41,735 bases of DNA, taken from NCBI GenBank assembly GCA_944393385.1, contig CALYAA010000018.1:1-41735 (forward strand), read 5' to 3'. The DNA comes from an uncultured Clostridia bacterium (GTDB lineage: Bacteria; Bacillota; Clostridia; TANB77; CAG-508). Each line of letters opens with the position of its first letter. Within the stretch, counting starts at the first letter, position 1. The notes below the pieces were generated by a model that was given only the letters and a program-made list of their open reading frames with translations, ran no database searches and had not been told where the DNA came from. Both the position numbers and the translations under genes were made by a program. Shown here in pieces: positions 34,899 to 41,735 of this stretch.

Positions 34899-36419
34899 TT
34901 ATAAATTCTCTTTGTTTCCTTCTGATAATAATTTTATATTATTAATATTTAATAATTTTCTTGCAAAATATTTTACTTTTTCAACAAATGTAATGGTTCC
35001 AATTGTTTCAATTAAAATGTTTTTACTAGCATTTTTTACAATTTTTTGTACTGTTCTTAAATCATTTCTGCTTATTTCCAATTCATTTAAATATGATAAA
35101 TTATATATAATTTTTGGTAACTCTTCTACATTTATTTTTTGATTAGAAAATGACATTACATAATTATATAATATTTTAGCTGAATTTTTGTTATATCTCT
35201 TTGCAAATTGATTTATTATCTCACAAACAACAGGATCCATTTTTCTAATTGTATAATTATAAAAATTTTTATATGTTGAAGTTACATATTTAACAATAAT
35301 CTCTTTCCATTTATTTCTACTTTCTTTTTCATCATTATACAATTTTTCCTCTATAGGATAGATATTTATTTCTGTTCCATCACTATATTGAACTTTATAT
35401 ACGATTGTTTTATTTTCTATTTTTATAACAATATTTTGTAATTTAACATCTACTGTAATTTTTGTTTTTTCTTCAATCTTTTTATTACTTTCTTCAAATG
35501 TAATTATTTCCTTTTCCTTTGCTAGTTGTTCTTGAAGTGTTCTAATAATTTCATCTTCTATTCCTTCATATTCTTTTTCATCTGTGCTAGTTGGTTTTAA
35601 GTTATTTGTTTCTTCTTGAACATTTAGAACATTTTCTTGAACATTATTTTGAGTATCTTCTTGAATATTTTTGAATTCCTCTATAATTATATCTTCTATT
35701 TTTGGTTCTTCTGGAACTTCAAATTTTTCTATATTTAAATTCTCTAATTCAACTTTTTCTAATTGAGGTTCGAATTTTTCAACATTCAAATCTTCTACTT
35801 TTACTTCATCAATTTGAGGTTCGAATTTTTCAACTGTAAGTGGTTCTACTTCTAGCTTTATTTCTTCTAATTCATTCTCTTGTATATCTGAAACATTTTC
35901 TATATTTTCTTGTGTTTCTATAGTTTGATTTTCTTTAGAAATTTTTGTAATTATTTGATAAATTTCTCCATATCTTATCATTTTTTTAATCCATAAAAAA
36001 TCTGAGATACTTTCTTGCATTTTTTGAATATTATTTTTTCCATCATAAATAATATTTATATCATTTGAACAGTTTTCATTATCCTCAATTTGTTCATTTA
36101 TAATACGTATTTTTCTCATTTCTTCTGCAATCAAACTATCTATTTCTAAATATGCTTGTTTTTTTATTTCTATTGATTTTTTATCTATTTGATTTTGAAA
36201 CCACTGACTTTGATTACCTAAGTCTGAAATTTGTCTTCCTAAACAATTAATTTCTGAACAAAGTTCTTCATCATTATTTATTTTGTTGATTGCCTTTTTT
36301 GCATTTCTTTCTTCAGCTAATTCAATTCTTTTTCTTTCTATTTGGTTAATTTGTTCTTGTAAATTTTTTCTTTCTTCAACAAAACTTTTAAAATTTTCAA
36401 AAATTTCTTCCATTTTCAT
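34899..36419 (-). CDS. Hypothetical coiled-coil protein with 17-residue repeats
   Basis: An unrecognised protein of about 506 residues. N-terminal coiled coil (about 1-110, from MKMEEIFENFKSFVEERKNL) leads into an acidic linker with three tandem 17-residue units such as LNVEKFEPQLEKVELEN (about residues 194-243) and further Gln/Glu-rich sequence. The C-terminal 190 residues look globular (VDVKLQNIVIKIENKTIVYKVQYSDGTEI at the front, helical after). No signal peptide or membrane span. The frame opens with TTG at 36431; I chose the ATG at 36417-36419, although the nearest ribosome-binding site, AAAGGAA, is 34 bases upstream behind a hairpin; the ATG at 36413 is an alternative. Its own promoter is at 36503-36531. 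Function unknown. Confidence 0.78.
   Translation of the reverse strand: MKMEEIFENFKSFVEERKNLQEQINQIERKRIELAEERNAKKAINKINNDEELCSEINCLGRQISDLGNQSQWFQNQIDKKSIEIKKQAYLEIDSLIAEEMRKIRIINEQIEDNENCSNDINIIYDGKNNIQKMQESISDFLWIKKMIRYGEIYQIITKISKENQTIETQENIENVSDIQENELEEIKLEVEPLTVEKFEPQIDEVKVEDLNVEKFEPQLEKVELENLNIEKFEVPEEPKIEDIIIEEFKNIQEDTQNNVQENVLNVQEETNNLKPTSTDEKEYEGIEDEIIRTLQEQLAKEKEIITFEESNKKIEEKTKITVDVKLQNIVIKIENKTIVYKVQYSDGTEINIYPIEEKLYNDEKESRNKWKEIIVKYVTSTYKNFYNYTIRKMDPVVCEIINQFAKRYNKNSAKILYNYVMSFSNQKINVEELPKIIYNLSYLNELEISRNDLRTVQKIVKNASKNILIETIGTITFVEKVKYFARKLLNINNIKLLSEGNKENL
35688..35840 (-). repeat. 51-bp tandem repeats in the coiled-coil gene
   Basis: Three in-frame units encode LTVEKFEPQIDEVKVED, LNVEKFEPQLEKVELEN and a 16-residue variant starting LNIEKFEVPEEP. 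The DNA TTGAGGTTCGAATTTTTCAA is shared by the first two on the plus strand. Unit length (17 residues) equals that of the Gln-rich protein at 27842-29467, though the sequences differ. Confidence 0.85.
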
Positions 36420-36460
36420 CAAACCCAGCAATATTAAGTTTTTACTTAATATATTCCTTT
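36420..36460 (-). promoter_or_regulatory. Hairpin between Shine-Dalgarno and start codon (second case)
   Basis: Leftward, AAAGGAA (36460-36454) is followed by a perfect 8-bp inverted repeat, ATATTAAG/CTTAATAT (36452-36431). Removing the 22-base hairpin leaves 12 bases to the ATG at 36419. The arrangement mirrors that at 24108-24172. Confidence 0.4.
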
Positions 36461-36502
36461 CTTTTGTTTTAAGCTTTTATTTAAGTTTTTTATTCAATTG
36501 TT

Positions 36503-36531
36503 ATTCTATCACATTGTATTTTTTCTTGCAA
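36503..36531 (-). promoter_or_regulatory. Promoter of the coiled-coil gene upstream of rpsL
   Basis: Leftward TTGCAA (36531-36526) and TAGAAT (36508-36503), 17 bases apart. It lies in the 179-bp gap after trmFO and gives a leader of about 75 bases. Confidence 0.6.
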
Positions 36532-36598
36532 GTAATTTTTGTCATTTTTTTTATTTTTTTGTTTATATTTTTTGAATAATAATTTAATATGTTGAAAA

Positions 36599-38011
36599 TT
36601 ATAATTTAATTTGATTTTTTAAATATATCAATGCTCTATCTGCAAGTTTTTGATATTTTAATTTTTTATCTTTTATTTTTTCATTCAAATCTGGTAAAAT
36701 TCCAAAATTTGCATTCATTGGTTGAAAATTTTTATTTGGTGTAGCAATATATTTAGCAAGAGCACCATTCATTGTTTCTTTAGGAAATATTACTTTATTT
36801 TTTTCTAATGAAACATGATTTTTATTGTTTTCTTTTTTAGATTTATATAATTTTATAGCATTTAATGCAGAAATAAGTCCTGAGGATATAGATTCAACAT
36901 ATCCTTCAACACCTGTTATTTGTCCTGCAAAAAATATATTATTTTCTTTCTTTAAATTATATGTTTCATCAAGTAATTCTGGTGAATTAATAAATGTATT
37001 TCTATGCATAACCCCATATTTGGTAAATTCTGCATTTTCTAGTCCTGGTATTAAACGAAAGACTCTTTTTTGTTCTCCAAATTTCAAATTTGTTTGAAAT
37101 CCAACCATATTCCATAAGTTCCCTTCACTATTATCTTGCCTTAGTTGTACTATTGCATATGGTCTTCTTCCTGTTCTTAAATCTGTAAAACCAACAGGCT
37201 TTAATGGTCCATATCTTAATGTATCTATTCCTCTTTTTGCCATAACTTCAATTGGCATACATCCTTCAAAAATTTCTCTTTTTTCAAATTCGTGTAATTC
37301 TACAACATCTGCATTGACTAGCTCATTCCAAAAATGTTCATATTCCTCTTTATTCATAGGAAGATTTATATAATTTTTTTCACTTTCTAGTTTTATTCTT
37401 TTCTTCCAAGACTCTATGTCTTCATTTTTTTCTCTTTCTTGGCTATATCTATCTCCCCAAAAAGCTATATTCATATCAATTGACTCTTTTTCTATAATTG
37501 GAGCTGCAGCATCATAAAAATGTAGTCCATTACTCCCTGTAATTTCTATAATTTCTTTTGACAAATTTTCTGATGTAAGTGGTCCTGTTGCAACTATTAC
37601 AATTCCGTCTTCTACTAATTTTTTTAATGTAATACCCTTTTTTCCAACTTCTTGTCTTATAATTTCAACATTATCTAAATTTTCTATTTTTTTAGTTATA
37701 TTTTCTGCAAATTTTTCTCTATCAACAGCTAAAGCTTGTCCAGCAGGAACAGAAACTTCATCTGCTGTTTTTATTAAAAGAGAATCTAACATTCTTAATT
37801 CTTCTTTTAGTAAACCACAAGCGTTTGTATGTAAATTTGATTTAAATGAATTACTACAAACTATTTCTGCAAAGTTTTTATTTGAATGAGCTTCAGAAAA
37901 TTTTTGTGGTTTCATCTCATATAATCTTACATTTATTCCTCTTTTTGCAATTTGATATGTTGCCTCACATCCAGCTAGACCTCCACCTATTACCACTATA
38001 TAATCTTTCAT
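36599..38011 (-). CDS. trmFO: Folate/FAD-dependent tRNA (m5U54) methyltransferase
   Basis: A 470-residue flavoenzyme that methylates U54 of tRNA using methylenetetrahydrofolate. The FAD-binding GGGLAGCEATYQIA is at 9-22, EMKP at 32-35, and the essential cysteine motif VCSNSFKSN at 51-59 (Cys52); the second conserved Cys is in FEGCMPIEVMAKRGIDTLR. C-terminal FFAGQITGVEGYVESISSGL completes the GidA-like fold. Slightly longer than the 435 of B. subtilis. The ribosome-binding site AAGGAGA is 15 bases from the ATG, longer than usual, with an ATTTAATATTAAAT palindrome in between. Confidence 0.96.
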   Translation of the reverse strand: MKDYIVVIGGGLAGCEATYQIAKRGINVRLYEMKPQKFSEAHSNKNFAEIVCSNSFKSNLHTNACGLLKEELRMLDSLLIKTADEVSVPAGQALAVDREKFAENITKKIENLDNVEIIRQEVGKKGITLKKLVEDGIVIVATGPLTSENLSKEIIEITGSNGLHFYDAAAPIIEKESIDMNIAFWGDRYSQEREKNEDIESWKKRIKLESEKNYINLPMNKEEYEHFWNELVNADVVELHEFEKREIFEGCMPIEVMAKRGIDTLRYGPLKPVGFTDLRTGRRPYAIVQLRQDNSEGNLWNMVGFQTNLKFGEQKRVFRLIPGLENAEFTKYGVMHRNTFINSPELLDETYNLKKENNIFFAGQITGVEGYVESISSGLISALNAIKLYKSKKENNKNHVSLEKNKVIFPKETMNGALAKYIATPNKNFQPMNANFGILPDLNEKIKDKKLKYQKLADRALIYLKNQIKL

Positions 38012-38207
38012 ATATTTAATATTAAATCTCCTTGTTTTTATAAAATTAATTTTACATAAGTAAAAACTATGTGTTTCTATTAGAGAAAAGTCTTTTATTT
38101 ACTATGGAAAAGCGTTATTTTTTAAATTTTGAGTTATGTAACCTAAAAAATTCAAATTGTTTCATGTATAATAAAAAAGATTACTATTTTAACTCTTTAA
38201 ATATCTT

Positions 38208-41200
38208 TTAATCAAAAAGTTTTAAAATTTCTTCTTTTGACAATTTACTAATAAATGAAACTTTTGTATCAAGCATATTATCTATCAATTCTGATTTTCT
38301 TTGTTGTAATTCATAAATCTTTTCTTCTATAGAATTTTTTGTTATTAATTTATATACTTGAACATTATTTTTTTGCCCAATTCTATATGCTCTGTCTGTT
38401 GCCTGATTTTCAGCAGATGCATTCCACCATGGGTCATAGTGTATTACCATATCTGCACCTGTTAAATTTAACCCTGTTCCACCTGCTTTTAAAGAAATTA
38501 AAAAGACTTTGACGTTTTTATTTTCATTAAATTCATCTACCATTCTAATTCTTTCATCAACCTTTGTTGCACCTGTTAATTTAAAATATTTAATTGAATT
38601 ATTATCTAGTTCTTTTTCTATTAATTCAAACATTGAAGTATATCCAGAAAATAGTAAAATTTTGTGTCCCGCTTCTACAGCATCTTTAACAATTTCTACA
38701 CATTGTTCTAATTTACTACTTCCTCCTTCATAATCTTTTATAAATAAGCTTGGATGACAACAAATTTGCCTTAATCTAGTTAGAGCTGCTAATACTTGAA
38801 TATGGCTTTTTTCTAAGCCTTTTAATTGAATTGCTTCTTTAACATCCTGTTTTGCTTGTGCCAGATATGTTAAATAAATTTTTTCTTGTTCTTCCTTTAT
38901 TTGGTTATTCAAAACTGTTATTGTTTTTTCAGGAAGCTCTGTTAGTACTTGTTTTTTTGTTCTTCTTAAGACAAATGGTTCAATTAGCATTTTTAATTTT
39001 TTCATTGAAGTTACACTGTTTTCTTTTACTATAGGTGTTTCATATTCTGTTTTAAATTTTTTGTATCCAAATAAATATCCTGGCATAATAAAATCAAAAA
39101 TAGACCATAATTCTGCTAATGAATTTTCTATTGGTGTACCTGTTAAAGCATATCTAGTTTCTGCAATTATTTCCTTTACTGCTTTTGCATTTTGTGTATT
39201 ACTATTTTTTAAATATTGAGCTTCATCTGCAATTGCATATTTAAATTCATAATTTTTTTCTTTGTATACTTCAATATCTCTTTTTAGAAGGTCATATGAT
39301 GTAATAATTAAATCATAATTTTGAATTTCTGATATCTGTTTTTTTCTTTCTTCTGCAGTTCCTCTAATTACAAGAGTTTTTAAGTTATTTGTAAATTTTT
39401 GTGCCTCATTTTGCCAGTTTAGTGTAAGTGAACTAGGACTAATTACTATTGATGCTTTTCTTTCTTTTTCCTGTTCTATATATCCGACAATAATTGATAA
39501 CATTTGGACTGTTTTTCCAAGTCCCATGTCATCTGCAAGAATTCCACCAAACTTGTATATATCTATTGTTTTTAGCCATTTATATCCTGTTTTTTGATAA
39601 TATCTTAATACATTTTCTAAGCTTGATGGTATTTGAATATCTTCTTCTCCATTTTCTTTGTCTAATCCATTTATAATTTTCTTATATTCTGAATTTTTAA
39701 TTATTTGTGTATCATTGATTGTTTTTAATAATTGGTTTAAATATAATGTTCTGTTTACAGGTAAACGTATATTGCCTTTTTCTAATTCTTTATAGCTTAT
39801 ATCCATTCCCTTTATTAATTTGTCTATAAATTCAATATCTTGGTTTTCTTCTAAACTTACAAATGTTCCATCTTTTAACTTGTGATATTTTTTCTTTAGT
39901 TCATATTTTTTTATTATCTCTTCTAATTCTTTTACATCTATATTTAAACTTTGTAAATCTATTGTTAATAAATTATTTTCAACTTTGATTCCTAAACTTC
40001 CTATTTTAGGTTGTTTTATTTGTTTTGTTCTAAATTTATCTGTTACCATTACCTCAAATGCTTGCATATAATTTTGAATATCATTTGATAAAAATTCATA
40101 AATTTTATCTTCATCTGGTAATATAAAACATTTTTTGGATTCATAAAACATGAATCCTGTTTTTCTTATCATGTTAACAGCTTTACTTTCTGCAATCATA
40201 TCACGTGGATATTTTGTATCAATTTTAGGTTCTAATGGATTAAATTCAATATCTCCATAGCAAAACTTTATCTCTGCTAGAATTCTATCATGTTCATCAA
40301 AATCTAAAAACATTTTTACTACTAAAGTTTTAGGTTTATATTGTTCTATTTCTTTTTCATTAATATCTTTGAATTCAATGTTGTTTTTTAGACGCGGAAT
40401 TATTACAGAAAAAAGTTCTGGTAATTGTTCTTTTCCAAAAACTATTTCTGTTAGATAATTTTCTTTAAATAATTTTAATAGTCTTATTACTGAATTTTCA
40501 TATTCTTTGCTACATTTATATATTGTTCCTTTAAATAAAATGTATGTATTTTGTTTTCCTTCAAATATTTTTAAATCTTTTATAATATCTATATTATCAG
40601 TTAAAATTATTTTATATTCTTTTTCATTTACTTTCTTTATTTTAAAGTGTAATTTGGGATCATTTTCCGAAAAATTAATAATGCTATCTTCATTTTCTGT
40701 TTGCATTAATACATTTCTGTCTTTTAAAATATCAAAAAGCTCATCAAGTAATGTTCTATTTACTACTATACTGCTTTCATCTAGTGCTTTTCCATAATAT
40801 CTGTAATTAGAATTTGAATTAGAATTTACTGTATTTATTATTTCAGCATTTTTTAATATAAAGTCTAATAAGTCTTGGTCTTTTTCGGTGAATGCTTCTT
40901 TTTTATGTATAAATTCTAAATTATTACCATATTTGAATTTTTCAGAATGTTGCATTCTATCATAAAATTCAACTAGGTTTTTAAGTTTATACATTCTTTT
41001 ATCACCAATTTTGAAATCAATTTTTAATGAATTATAATACTTATTATATATAAGCCTTGGTTCAATTTTTATTTTATTATTAATATCTGTTTCTACTCTT
41101 TTTTCTTCTGTTTCATGCATTTCTTCTTCATACAATTCATTTACTATCTGCGCAAAACTCCTATATTTTTGATTTGCTCTTAGTTTTTTATTTACATCAA

Positions 41201-41531
41201 TTTTATCTTCTCTTGATAACATGTTTTCGTATTTTGGATTTTCATCAAATTCCATTATTGTGGCTATTATATGTTTACATGCTGCATATCTACCTCTATA
41301 ATCTAAACATTCACATGTTATATCACTAATTTCTCCATCTTCAACAGATACATTAGTTCTATAAATTTCTTGTCCTAATACTTTTCCCGTAATTTCGAAA
41401 TTGTTTTTATTTTTGTAATTTATTTTTGTAATATCAACTTTTTCTGTTTTCACATATAATCTAGCTTTTTGAACTCTTATATCACCTGCATCTTCAAATA
41501 ATTCTTCTTTTATTTTATTATCAACTAACAT
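38208..41531 (-). CDS. SWIM zinc-finger SNF2-family helicase
   Basis: A 1,107-residue DNA-dependent ATPase. An N-terminal SWIM zinc finger (Cys73-x-Cys75-x9-Cys85-x-His87) is followed by the bacterial SNF2-associated region (about 150-600). The ATPase core contains ADDMGLGKT near 660, a DEAQ box in AIADEAQYL near 765, ALTGTPIENSLAELWS, then the helicase C-terminal GGTGLNLTGADMVIHYDPWWN near 1016 and DRAYRIGQ. This is the standard layout of clostridial SWIM/SNF2 proteins, whose cellular role is unsettled (RNA polymerase recycling or DNA repair have been proposed for relatives). AAAGGGG precedes the ATG. No methylase or nuclease gene is alongside, so there is no sign of a DISARM-type defence cluster. 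Promoter at 41615-41643. Confidence 0.94.
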   Translation of the reverse strand: MLVDNKIKEELFEDAGDIRVQKARLYVKTEKVDITKINYKNKNNFEITGKVLGQEIYRTNVSVEDGEISDITCECLDYRGRYAACKHIIATIMEFDENPKYENMLSREDKIDVNKKLRANQKYRSFAQIVNELYEEEMHETEEKRVETDINNKIKIEPRLIYNKYYNSLKIDFKIGDKRMYKLKNLVEFYDRMQHSEKFKYGNNLEFIHKKEAFTEKDQDLLDFILKNAEIINTVNSNSNSNYRYYGKALDESSIVVNRTLLDELFDILKDRNVLMQTENEDSIINFSENDPKLHFKIKKVNEKEYKIILTDNIDIIKDLKIFEGKQNTYILFKGTIYKCSKEYENSVIRLLKLFKENYLTEIVFGKEQLPELFSVIIPRLKNNIEFKDINEKEIEQYKPKTLVVKMFLDFDEHDRILAEIKFCYGDIEFNPLEPKIDTKYPRDMIAESKAVNMIRKTGFMFYESKKCFILPDEDKIYEFLSNDIQNYMQAFEVMVTDKFRTKQIKQPKIGSLGIKVENNLLTIDLQSLNIDVKELEEIIKKYELKKKYHKLKDGTFVSLEENQDIEFIDKLIKGMDISYKELEKGNIRLPVNRTLYLNQLLKTINDTQIIKNSEYKKIINGLDKENGEEDIQIPSSLENVLRYYQKTGYKWLKTIDIYKFGGILADDMGLGKTVQMLSIIVGYIEQEKERKASIVISPSSLTLNWQNEAQKFTNNLKTLVIRGTAEERKKQISEIQNYDLIITSYDLLKRDIEVYKEKNYEFKYAIADEAQYLKNSNTQNAKAVKEIIAETRYALTGTPIENSLAELWSIFDFIMPGYLFGYKKFKTEYETPIVKENSVTSMKKLKMLIEPFVLRRTKKQVLTELPEKTITVLNNQIKEEQEKIYLTYLAQAKQDVKEAIQLKGLEKSHIQVLAALTRLRQICCHPSLFIKDYEGGSSKLEQCVEIVKDAVEAGHKILLFSGYTSMFELIEKELDNNSIKYFKLTGATKVDERIRMVDEFNENKNVKVFLISLKAGGTGLNLTGADMVIHYDPWWNASAENQATDRAYRIGQKNNVQVYKLITKNSIEEKIYELQQRKSELIDNMLDTKVSFISKLSKEEILKLFD

Positions 41532-41614
41532 GCCTATTTTCCCCTTTAGAATGAAACTTTTATAAACTTTTATTATAAATATAAAACATTTTTCGATTTT
41601 TTTCTTGAAGCTAC

Positions 41615-41643
41615 ATTATAAACTATTTTTCCACTTTTGTCAA
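41615..41643 (-). promoter_or_regulatory. Perfect-consensus promoter of the SNF2 gene, -35 inside a repeat
   Basis: Leftward TTGACA (41643-41638) and TATAAT (41620-41615) are separated by 17 bases: an exact consensus. The TTGACA is the complement of the TGTCAA tip of the repeat half-copy at 41638-41660. Confidence 0.8.
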
Positions 41644-41660
41644 TGTCAATGGGGACGGAG
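41638..41660. repeat. Half-copy of the TGTCAATGGGGACGG repeat
   Basis: TGTCAATGGGGACGGAG (41644-41660) is identical to the arm of copy 1 at 7438-7454, with an extra tandem TGTCAA at 41638. No matching second arm is seen up to the window end, so this is either a solo arm or a truncated palindrome. Confidence 0.85.
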
Positions 41661-41735
41661 CAGTGGTAACGAATAAAAAATTTTTTCTTGAAAAATCAAT
41701 AATTTTATTAATTATTTTTATATATTTTTTCGCAT

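Noticed and set aside
38208..41531. SNF2 helicase as part of a DISARM-like or other defence island
   Set aside because: No methylase, phospholipase D or DUF1998 neighbour; the SWIM-SNF2 layout is the common chromosomal clostridial form.

Overview
The window is an AT-rich (roughly 27% GC) Bacillota chromosome segment, most likely an uncultured or gut-type Clostridia lineage. The evidence is TTA/AGA-dominated codon use, strong purine-rich ribosome-binding sites, sigma-A type promoters, GatCAB in place of a direct Gln-tRNA route, FtsX/MacB exporters, YitT, TrmFO and a clostridial-style SWIM/SNF2 helicase. TGG is Trp and stops are TAA/TAG, so nothing suggests an altered code. I see no rRNA, tRNA, CRISPR array, transposase or prophage gene.

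Layout: the left 2.4 kb reads rightward: lemA-htpX (membrane quality control), then an unrecognised 191-codon gene with its own consensus promoter, its own terminator and foreign-looking codon use. Everything after that reads leftward. In transcription order from the right end the genes are: a SNF2 helicase; trmFO; a 17-residue-repeat coiled-coil protein; the str cluster rpsL-rpsG-fusA-tuf with unusually long spacers; a second coiled-coil/Gln-rich repeat protein; plsX, acpP, rnc and a radical SAM protein; an orphan phosphate-binding-type protein overlapping a DUF4163/RsiV-like protein; yitT; a giant cyclic beta-1,2-glucan synthase (about 2,697 aa); an ABC exporter pair; a YefM/YoeB toxin-antitoxin module; and gatC-gatA-(unknown coiled-coil gene)-gatB.

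The core is translation and its support (EF-Tu, EF-G, S7, S12, TrmFO, GatCAB, RNase III) plus lipid and envelope functions (PlsX, ACP, glucan synthase, ABC exporter, LemA/HtpX). The accessory signals lie between genes. Palindromes built on TGTCAATGGGGACGG bracket the toxin-antitoxin module, and a half-copy supplies the -35 box of the SNF2 gene. A 221-bp non-coding palindromic element lies upstream of the glucan synthase. A promoter followed by about 58 nt and a terminator looks like a small RNA gene. The str operon promoter fires directly into a terminator-like hairpin. Two genes have a Shine-Dalgarno separated from the start codon by a foldable hairpin. Three large coiled-coil proteins of unknown function sit beside or inside translation operons; no complete new system is proven, but these are the best leads.
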